64,000 nucleotides of DNA from Heterotrichella gracilis (taxonomy: Eukaryota > Sar > Xanthophyceae > Tribonematales > Xanthonemataceae): contig JAULBX010026163.1 of the NCBI GenBank assembly GCA_032358255.1, forward strand, positions 169,688 to 233,687, written 5' to 3'. How positions within the stretch are numbered: the first letter of the stretch is position 1; every line of letters begins with the position of its first letter. The notes beneath the pieces were generated by a model. It was not told the DNA's origin. It was given only the letters and a program-made list of their open reading frames with translations, and made no database searches. A program made the translations under genes and the position numbers. This document shows positions 56,201 to 64,000 of the stretch, one piece after another.

Positions 56201-58500
56201 ACCTGCTGTCCAATCCATGGAAGTCTCCAAACGGTTGTCCAAAACCCTGACCTAACCTAATTCCTGCATGGGGCTGGTTCACCATCTGTGTTGTGGCAGC
56301 GGTGTCCCAATACCCTAAACCCTAGAACCTTAATCCTAGCCTCGACACCCTTATGCTTGCCCAACCTGATTCCTTGCAGGTGGCTGGTTCACTATCTGTG
56401 TAGCGCTTGCGGTGTGCTTTGTCAGCTTTGTGTGGTGGTGGGGGGGCAGCCTCAAGCGCAGCGCAATCACGCGCCAGCAGGTGAGGGGTGGTGGTGGTGG
56501 CGGGGGTGGTGGTGGAGGTGGTGGTGGTGGTGGTGACGGTGGTGGTAACAGTGGCGATGTGCTTTGTGTGGTGGTGTGGTGCATGCATGCGCGCTGCCCC
56601 ACAGGCTGTTGGGCGTGACGAACAAAGGGGTTGGAATTTAGGCTTCAAACAATTTGGCTGTCAGGTGTGCTGCCTGGTGGATACATCACGCCTCTACAGG
56701 ACCAGGGCGCAACCCCCACACCACCCTCCCCAGCGACATCAACACCCCCCCTTCACCCCAACCCCGCCCCACGCGCACATTACTATTTTTCACCCCAAAT
56801 AAGATCTGGCAAATTCCCACCCCAGGTGCGCCTGGAGGACCTCCTCTCCCTCACCCCATCCTCCACCGCCCGCACATCCATGGCCCCAGACACAACCCCC
56901 CTCCCCACCACCACCACCACCACCGCCACCAACAACAACAACACAGCCACCACCACGCCTCCTCCAGACGCGTTTGCTGAAATCAGCATCGCCAGCGTCA
57001 GCGAGGGGGGTGCGTTACTCGATGTGCAAAGCGGGGAGCGCCTGGCGGTCTTGCCTGGGGTGGCACTGGTTTACTCCGAGGCCCTGTTCCTTGCGCCCCC
57101 CTTGCTGCACAACCTGATTCGCCGCTGGGGGGGGCTGCCGCGCACAGTCATCATTGTGACCGTCCGCCAGGTAGGGGTTTGCCCCAATTTGAAGGGGATT
57201 TAAAGGGTTTACCTTGGTGTTTAGGGTAAATTATTGTTTGGGTTGTGCTGGTGTACTCCGAGGCCCTGTTCCTTGCATCCCCCTTGCTGCACAACCTCGC
57301 CCGCCGCTGGGGGGCCCTGCCCCGCACGGTCATCATCATGACTGTTCGCCTGGTAAGGGTTTACGGTTTGAAGGGGTCGGGACTGTGTCGGTGAAGTTTA
57401 GGGGTCTATTTTGCCATAAAGCCACAATGATCCCTCTTGTACCGCATGCGTGTGTGCACTCAGAATCCCCTGCCTGCTGCCAGGTGGCGGTCCCTCGCGT
57501 CTCCCCCGAGGAGTGTGCCCTGCTGCAGCGCACAGCCCTGCCCGGGGTGTACCGCTGCGTGGCTCGCTATGGCTACATGGATAGCATCGACCAGGGGGAG
57601 GAATGGGTGCAGGGGCTGGTGGAGAGGGTAGGTCATTAGCCTAGTACATGGATTGATTTGTCGATTATTTGCTTGGAAAAGGAGGGTATTGTACACTGTA
57701 ATGCACCGCCACCTCCTCGACACGAACCACAGCCACATCCGCACGCATAGGGCGGGTGCAACATAGGATGCAAAAGGTGGCTGTGCATAGGTATGTACAA
57801 TTACTGTCCTTCATTGTATAGGGATTGATGCAGTCACACATCTGAGATGTGACATCTCAGATGTGAAATCTGCACTCTCCAACTCACCTGTGGCTTAAAC
57901 CTTTAAACTCTGTTGCTTAACCCCTAAACCTGTGGATTAACCTCTAAACCTGTGGATTATAAACCTAATCGCCATGCCACACCATGCCATGCCAACACCA
58001 GCCCCCCCTAACCACCCCCACCCCCCACCCCAGATCACTGCCGACAAGCCCATCTTTAGCCCCCACCTCACCCGCGCAATGGCCAGCGGGCGCCTGGCTT
58101 ACGTCATCAACCGCCCTATTCTGCTGGCCGCCAAGGGTCCAAAAGGGCCCCTGGCGGGTGCGCGCGCATTCCTGCTGGAGGGGGTGTACGCCTGCATTGC
58201 GCGCTTCTCACGCCAGGTGAAGAAAAAGAGGGGGGTTTCTGGCAAAGTTGGGGTGTTTCACTGTCGTAGAATTGCATGCGGTTCAGCAAAGCAGCGCTGC
58301 GTACAGCCTTGAAACCCTAAACCCTAAACTGTGAGCTCTGTATCCGAAAATATATCAATTTGGTCAGCAGCACAGCCACTGTAGTGAGCAGGGAAATGCG
58401 CACCGACCCACCCACCCACACCGCACCCCTGCAGGCCTGGGAGGAGTGGCGCATCCCCTACACCCACCTGTTTGAGGTGGGCACCGTGGTGGAGGCGTGA
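50262..58500 (+). CDS. HAK/KUP/KT family potassium transporter
   Basis: The exons are 50262-50483, 51090-51324, 51533-51700, 52053-52172, 52479-52526, 52949-53153, 53656-53764, 54193-54468, 55647-55752, 55989-56150, 56380-56480, 56826-57170, 57484-57627, 58034-58216 and 58435-58500, giving 829 residues. Family signatures in order are [19 protein letters not shown] (about 90-108), [129 protein letters not shown] and [19 protein letters not shown], then a hydrophilic C-terminal domain ending FEVGTVVEA. These proteins carry high-affinity, usually H+-coupled K+ uptake across the plasma membrane. An unusual Thr/Asn-rich insert (about TTTTTTATNNNNTATTT) sits in the C-terminal domain. Exon 8 has four decayed tail copies after it. 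Confidence 0.97.
53233..53341 (+). repeat. Tail copy of K+ transporter exon 6
   Basis: This repeats PVVL.IFILNVA.S.HNI and [17 protein letters not shown] from exon 52949-53153, ending at a donor-like GGTGTG. It lies just downstream of the working exon. Confidence 0.93.
53506..53577. mobile_element. Miniature foldback element with 7-bp target-site duplication
   Basis: 53513-53570 is a nearly perfect inverted repeat (CAGGGGTGTTAAT...AAACCAGGAATAT / ATATTCCTGGTTT...ATTAACACCCCTG). It is flanked by direct repeats ATGACGC at 53506-53512 and 53571-53577. Only 58 bp long and non-coding, it fits a very small MITE-like insertion in a K+ transporter intron. Confidence 0.85.
54013..54100 (+). repeat. 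Head copy of K+ transporter exon 8
   Basis: After a CTGCAG acceptor the sequence repeats the start of exon 8 (FMGVAYP, then [11 protein letters not shown] in a shifted frame) and then diverges. The working exon begins at 54193. Confidence 0.88.
54541..55236 (+). repeat. Four tandem tail copies of K+ transporter exon 8
   Basis: Copies of [20 protein letters not shown] followed by [19 protein letters not shown] end near 54660, 54852, 55046 and 55235, with a period of about 190 bp. Two spacer types alternate, one starting GTGAGACCAGGAGGCGTG and the other containing GGGGTAGTCTGGGGTTCGAA, so the amplified unit was a dimer of about 385 bp. Copies have donors (one mutated to GGGGTG) but no convincing acceptor. 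Confidence 0.95.
55577..57352 (+). repeat. Copies of K+ transporter exons 9, 11 and 12
   Basis: A head of exon 9 (acceptor plus ATGTCTGGCCAGAT) lies at 55579. A head of exon 11 lies at about 56268-56305 with its acceptor mutated (GCAT), and a tail of exon 12 with donor at about 57243-57352 ([20 protein letters not shown]). A GGT-rich run occurs at about 56485-56550. Confidence 0.9.
57837..57865. repeat. Perfect 14-bp-arm palindrome
   Basis: CACATCTGAGATGT at 57837-57850 is the exact reverse complement of ACATCTCAGATGTG at 57852-57865, with one base between. It lies in an intron of the K+ transporter gene. Confidence 0.95.
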
Positions 58501-61500
58501 GGGGGAGCAATGGGCGAGGGTGAAGGGGAGGAAAATCAAAGAGGCATGAGGGGGGAGCCATGGGCGAGGAAAATGGGGGGGGAGGGAAAACAGAGATTCG
58601 GAGGCCGTCAAGGCGCCTGCTGGTTCAGTGGGTGCGCATGCCAGGGGGTGCTTGGGCTTCAGTGGAAATCATGCGCTATATTTGGAGCAAGGGTAATGAG
58701 ATTATAATAGACTTACTATTATCTTGTTACCCTTGCTCTGGAGCTAGTTGCGTCGTTCAGTGAAGCCTGGCGATCAGCCAGCCATGGTGCTGCCTTGAGC
58801 TGCCCTTTCATCTAAGGGGTTGGACCTCACGTGGGAGTGCTGGGTGAAGGCCGCACACCAGGAGGTGCCGAAGCACATCCCAAGGGGTGCCCTGGGCGGT
58901 GATCTAGTGAGGTATCCATGCGTCAGCTGGCCATGTTGCTGGCAGCATCGTGCCCTAGAGGCCTCTGAGACTCTCCAGCATGGGGTTCGGTGGGCAGCTA
59001 GCGGGTGGGGCGTGGGTTCCAGTGTGTCGGGAGCGCATGGGGCAAGCGTGGCGTATATGCAATGGGCTTGGAATGTGGATTTGTACCTGTAGTTGTAGCA
59101 TATTGCGTGCCCCCTCCCCCTCAGTGCTGCAACCCATACCCCCAGGCTAGGTGGCCACAGAGTTGTCTGGTAACAGGCGCTGGATGGCGGTACTTGGTAT
59201 AAGAAAATTCCATAGTTTTACAATTTCCTTTGTCTTGACTAGTGCTTTTGTTCCATGCATGCCTGGTGTGTTTTCCCTGGGCTTCCACTATTTTATGTCA
59301 CTTTCCAAATAGTGCAAGCACGGAAAATATGCCGTGTGTCGCTTTTCAATTGTGCACGGTGCGGATAATATGCCGTGCCCTTCAGTACGTAGTTTGAACA
59401 GTGCCTCTATACTATAGTACATCGGATGTATCGTTGAGTTGGCAGTTGGTCAACGCCATTAGCTTTCCTGCAGCTTGATTTTCTATCTATTTTGGTGTAC
59501 ACATATGATGTGCAAGTGGTGCGCAGTGCCACTTGTACTGAAGGCTTGAACAGAGGTTGACCCATGACTATGCGTTGACAAACGCATCCACGCCTTGAGG
59601 CTTCCCCAACCTGACTTGGTTTGTTGCGAGTGTATGATGTATGGTGTGCGATGCCACTTACTGAAGGCTTAAACGTCGGGTGCCATGTCATTGCTTTGGC
59701 AAACGGCCGTTGAGGCTCCTAACAACTGACATTCTATGTAAATTAAGGTAAACGTTGAGTCAAATGTTGTGTACGGTAATTGGGGAAGTACAGGTCTCGG
59801 GGGGGTGACACTGTCATACTACCACAGTTGACAGTGGGCTATGCTATGCTATGTCGCTTAAGCATGTCCGAGTCCTTGCTCAGGAAGGGGACAGGTTCAC
59901 TATAAGGAGTGGTGGTGCTTCAACTATAGAGTGGTGCATTGTGAGTCAACTCGGGGAGAATGATGCTTGTGGCTTAACCCTTGCTTGCATGGTTCCCACA
60001 CTTGACAGTGGGAAACTTGCTTAAGCAAGTCCTTCTCAGAAGGGTGGCGCACCAACTACTTGGAGAAGTGGTGCATCAACAACAGAGTGGTGCATCAACC
60101 CGGGGAGAACGATGCTTGTGACTGTAGTGTTGGCGCCCTCAGTCATGCACTCCTGGCTGTACCCCCGCCCACTAAGGCTTGAGAACACCATGTGGAGAGA
60201 GAAGCCTGCTCTGAAGTCCCTGTGCACCCAATAGGCAGTGTTTCTTGCAGCTATGAATACCTCAACACCGAGCTTGCAGCTCAAGGGGACAATCCTTGGG
60301 ACAGGGTTCACCATCACCAACTCACTCGTAACCCTCCAAGTCACCACCAAGCTCTGCTCGTAGCTGGCTACAACGGCAAAGCGGGCGGTCGTGCAACCAA
60401 CTCAACTCGAAAACACGAGGTGAGAGGCGCGTGGTAGCACTTGGTCGGTGTCAGGACTGAGTCTTGCAACACCAGTGTGGCATGCACTAGGACATGATGC
60501 AAATGCCGTTGACCACGACCGTGAACGTGGGCGCCCAGTGGAATGAACCCAATTGGGTCACACTGGGCAGCAAGCTAAGAAGTAGTTGACGGTGGAACGG
60601 TTCCTTTCATCAACGGGGCACTGTATGGACCACACACCTCAGCAGGTGGGCGGGGAAGGACGAACCATCGTCACGATGTTCACCATAAAGTTGGGGCACA
60701 ACACATCCACGAGTTGGTGCCTCGCTGTACGACTTCGATGGGTCGCGATCTGCTGCAAGCTGCACGATAGGGACGGTGGAAGGCGTTCTAAAAGCTCCCA
60801 GTGCCCAAATTGACCGGCAAAACACTGTGGGGGGCAAGACATGCAGTGGTACATGTGCAGGTCCTGGAGGCTTGAGTTCACGCGTTTCCCATTACTTTTG
60901 GGCCCAAACCCGCAAACTTACTGTACCTGCGCTCCATAAATGAGACAGCGCCACCTGGCACTTCACACCGGCTCAACTGTTGCCACCTGGATCCCATGGA
61001 TCCAGGTGGCCGCATGGGATCCAGGTGGCACAATGTGCATGCATGCATCTGCCAAAACGTTCACAACGCGGGCTACTTGTGCGGGTCAACAAGACGGTTG
61101 TTGACGAAAGAATACTTTCTATCTCCTTATCAGTGTGTGTTAACGCGGTCGCGACCGGCTGACGTTGGTGTTTTTGACCGCCATTGGCACATTTTGGTCA
61201 TCTTGGTCCGCTCAGTCTGAAGGGTTTGTCGGGCGTGGATGTGGTAAGTCTGCCGCAGACCCACAAAATTATTTCGATAGGAGGACCGTCAGCTGGTTGC
61301 AGGTATGGCTGCGGTGGGTTGGGAAGGAACGACACTCCACATGCATGCATACGCCATTGAGACATGGCACAACCCCCGTTCGCCAATACCGTTAGACTTT
61401 GTAGCTGTGATTCTTGCCCCAGACCCATCAACCAGTTGCATCTATCCCTCCGGTAGCTGGCAGAGCAATCTCGGGGTGCCACCTTGCAATTGCACGTGCA

Positions 61501-61703
61501 TGGAGACATGGCATCACCCCACCATTCCAGCCCCATGTGTCCACCAACCATATCCACACCCTTACCACCGCCCACATTACACACCCAGGTGGCAGCACCC
61601 ACCTCATACCCACCCACTCCAATGACACCCACCTAGCTATCGCTGTATACTGCAGTGAATGAGGTGCATGCAGCGAGCCTCGTCATCATCCACGTGAGCT
61701 GAG
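58501..61703. other. Intergenic region with local tandem duplications
   Basis: No gene could be supported on either strand. It contains a hairpin at 58685-58738, two short GCACGG...CCGTG palindromes near 59316 and 59357, a diverged tandem pair at 59503-59725 (period about 129 bp), another at 59828-60122 (period about 174 bp), and a palindrome at 60982-61029. The 3' UTR of the K+ transporter and the promoter of the kinase must lie at its ends. Confidence 0.5.
59503..60122 (+). repeat. Two diverged non-coding tandem duplications
   Basis: Pair A, at about 59503-59610 and 59632-59725, shares TATGATGT, TGCCACTT.TACTGAAGGCTT and GAGGCT. Pair B, at about 59828-59972 and 60002-60122, begins with TTGACAGTGGG and shares GAGTGGTGCAT, CTCGGGGAGAATGATGCTTG (CCGGGGAGAACGATGCTTG in the second copy). 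Neither shows coding constraint. Confidence 0.8.
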
Positions 61704-64000
61704 ATGGCAGAAACTGGCTCGGCCTCTGGAGGCTCCACCCGCTATGTGCAGCTGGAGCTACTGGGCGTGGGGAGCTACGGGGAGGTGAGCACACCAAATG
61801 TAATCCACACCTACCAGGTCAGGTTTGGTACGCCACTCATGCAGCTTTAGGCGGAGGGAGCACCTGGGAGTTATTGGATACATACCAAAGTCTCTTAGTG
61901 TAGGAGTATGCTTGGGCCCCTGGAGGGTCCACCCGCTGTGTGGAGCTGTTTGTGGGGAGGTCAGAAACACCAAGCAAAAAATAAAAGCACTTTTTACCTT
62001 AACCTGACACCCGACACTTCGAGATGTACAGTGGGGGGACACCCAGTGGCAGTCACCTGTTCCTTGTTCCATGATTACACTATGGGGGTACAGGGCATGC
62101 CTTGCCAATGTCAGCAGTGGCGCTGAAACATGCCTGCCTACCGTCTACCTCTAAATTACCACCCTTATTCTGTCTGCCAAAGCCTGGTTCCACCATCGCA
62201 CTGCAGGTATACAAGGGGTGGGACACCCAGTCAGAGTCTGCAGTGGCGCTGAAGCATGTGGACACTGACAAGCTGGTAGAGAGGGAGCTGCAGGCGCACC
62301 AGATAGGGCACAACAACATCGTCAGGGTACTTGATACCTACACAGAGGTAAGGGTTTAGGGTTAATGTTTGGGGTACTGAATACCTACCCAGAGGTATGA
62401 TCATGCCAACAAGACAAGGATGTGCTCTCAGAGCTTGAAACTCGTTGCTGTATGTGAATCTAGGCAGCCGGTGTTCACGTTGCAAAGGTGTGGCAATTAT
62501 GGTTGAGTGCTGGTAGAGAGGGAGCTGCAGGCGCACCAGATAGGGCACAGGAACATTGTCCAGGTGCTTGACACCTACACAGAGGTAAGGGTTTAGGGTT
62601 TTGGGTCCTGGACACCTGCGCCAAGGTAGCGGTGCTAATTTATGCAAAGAAATACAATACACCATTATGAAGGCATGGATTTGGTAACACATGCAAAAGA
62701 CGTTTGCAGGAAAAACCCTGGCTTTAGCCGTGCGCGATCGACCTGAGTACCCTACACCTTCAGCATCCTGCGGCACAATTGCAGAGAGGGTTGGGGCTCA
62801 GGCGGGGAGATTACCATACCAGAAAGCAGGCAAAAGCCTGAACGGTCACATCCTGCTTTTGCAGGACTTTGCTTCTGTGTTGGTGCTGGAGCTGTGCGAG
62901 ACAGACCTGGTCACGGTGCTGCGGCGCAAGGGGGGTACAGGCTGCAGCGGGGAGGTCACCGCCCTGGTCATTGCCCAGCTGCTCAGTGCGGTGGCGGCCT
63001 GCCACAAATCAGGTAATGCGTGTGTAGGGCAAAACCCTAACCCCTCAACCAAACCCCTAAAGCCTTTCATCACAGCCACCACCCCATGCCCAGCTCTCAT
63101 TGTGGCTTGGGGTTTTTCTCATTGTGGCTTAGGGTTTTTCTCATCCTGCCTCAGTCTAGGTATGTGCACCGACACCATGCACCCAGACATGTGCAGCGCA
63201 TCATTTGTGCAAGGGCTCCACACAAAGACAAAATCCCTGACAAAATCCCTGACAAACTTCCATCTCCAGGCCTCATGCACCGGGATATCACGCCAGCAAA
63301 CATCCTCTTGACCGCTGACGCCACCGTCAAGCTGGCAGACTTTGGGCACAGCTGCGCCGCACGGGAGGGGGAGGGGGAAGGGGGTGCGCACACGCCAGCG
63401 GTGGGCACCAGGTGGGTCATGATACGTATGTACAGTATAGGATGTACAGTATCAACAGTGAATTATAATATCTGTTGTCATGTTTATTGCGCATTGAAAC
63501 CTGTTTGCGTGGGAGTGGGGAACGATGTACTTTTGTACCCTTGTGTTGCAAACTCCAAATATCCTACAAGTAAGAAAATAAACTGTTGAATAAAATAAAA
63601 AATAAAGCAAGATTTATTCCTTCTTTCTACTTGGTACCAGGTGGTACAAGGCCCCTGAGCTTCTGTATGGGTCCACCAGCTACAGCCCTGCGGTGGACAT
63701 GTGGGCGGTGGGGTGCGTCATGGCGCACATGCTGGGTGGGTGCGGCTGGGGTGGTGGGGGTGGGGTGGGACTGTGGGTGGGGGTGGGGTGGGGTGGGGTT
63801 GTGTACCCCTGTGGGTGTGTTTGAGAGTGTGGGTGGTTGGCTGGCTGGTGGCTGGCTGGGTGGGTGGGTGACATGCTGGGTGGATGTGGCTGCGTGCAAA
63901 TACATACATAAGAACATGAAAATAGGCAAGTGCTTGAGGTTGTGCAGGACCTTGGCATTGCTATTGCTTACAAGGTAGATGGCCAGTTGTATAGGGCCTC
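61704..64000 (+). CDS. CDK-like serine/threonine protein kinase, C-terminus off the window
   Basis: The exons are 61704-61784, 62207-62347, 62865-63012, 63270-63411 and 63641-63735, with the phases joining; later exons are beyond or near the edge. The kinase motifs are present: glycine loop LGVGSYGEV (G21, G23, G26), VALKHVD with ATP-binding Lys43, [12 protein letters not shown] hinge/alphaD region, catalytic loop [11 protein letters not shown] (Asp129, Asn134), DFG at 147-149, then [19 protein letters not shown] and [14 protein letters not shown], which is CMGC/CDK-like (similar in layout to CDK20/CCRK). Unusually the catalytic-loop Lys of HRDxKPxN is Thr131, and DFG is followed by His. No PSTAIRE-like cyclin helix was seen. 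Substrate and cyclin partner are unknown. Confidence 0.85.
61900..62585 (+). repeat. Partial copies of kinase exons 1 and 2
   Basis: A tail of exon 1 lies at about 61920-61965 (GGGTCCACCCGCTGTGTGGA). Decayed heads of exon 2 lie near 62029-62055 and 62107-62135 (SAVALKHA). A well-preserved tail of exon 2 with donor lies at 62510-62585 ([20 protein letters not shown]). Confidence 0.85.
63736..63885 (+). repeat. GGGTG-rich intron tract
   Basis: A low-complexity GT/GGGTG tract follows the kinase exon ending at 63735. It gives spurious Pro/His-rich ORFs on the minus strand. Confidence 0.8.

Noticed and set aside
56412-56618. Gly-rich and Val-rich ORFs
   Set aside because: They are translations of a GGT-repeat tract in a K+ transporter intron.

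Overview
The window looks like nuclear DNA of a green plant-lineage microbe, most probably a chlorophyte alga. Three things suggest this: GC-rich exons with many short to medium GT-AG introns, plant-type telomere motifs (TTTAGGG/CCCTAAA) scattered through almost every intron, and a gene set that fits (HAK/KUP potassium transporter, TAA1/TAR-type tryptophan aminotransferase, plastid-targeted coiled-coil protein, U-box/ARM protein, Arp2/3 subunit). I cannot name the species. Exon boundaries were found by eye from homology and splice sites. In all seven full-length gene models the exon phases close in frame from ATG to stop, which is good internal support.

Layout: 1-310, tail of a SINE-like repeat. 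1115-7152 (-), U-box/armadillo protein, 13 exons. 8310-10891 (+), CENP-B/Tc5-type HTH protein, 3 exons. 12839-31819 (+), a 31-exon, about 2,233-residue coiled-coil protein with plastid-type N-terminus. 32966-33445 (-), a tRNA-headed SINE. 34770-36072 (-), ARPC4. 37467-42371 (+), membrane-anchored alliinase/TAR aminotransferase. 43900-46088 (-), SYLF (Ysc84/SH3YL1) domain protein. 46089-50261, largely unassigned, with one unrecognised ORF and two strong hairpins. 50262-58500 (+), HAK/KUP/KT K+ transporter, 15 exons. 58501-61703, non-coding with local tandem repeats. 61704 to the edge (+), a CDK-like protein kinase that runs off the window.

The most striking feature is genome structure. Every gene carries partial, decayed copies of its own exons inside its introns, and the copies follow a polar rule. 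Copies upstream of the working exon are exon heads, usually with a 3' splice site. Copies downstream are exon tails, usually with a 5' splice site. This is what tandem duplication of segments crossing one splice junction would leave if only events sparing a complete exon survive. Telomere-like motifs often sit between copies, and at 26.7 kb a (TTTAGGG)3 tract lies between 46-bp direct repeats. This suggests that break repair with telomere-like filler may drive both patterns.

The genes show no operon-like functional grouping. ARPC4 and the SYLF protein are both actin-linked and ARPC4 is divergent from the aminotransferase gene, but I see no proof of co-regulation.
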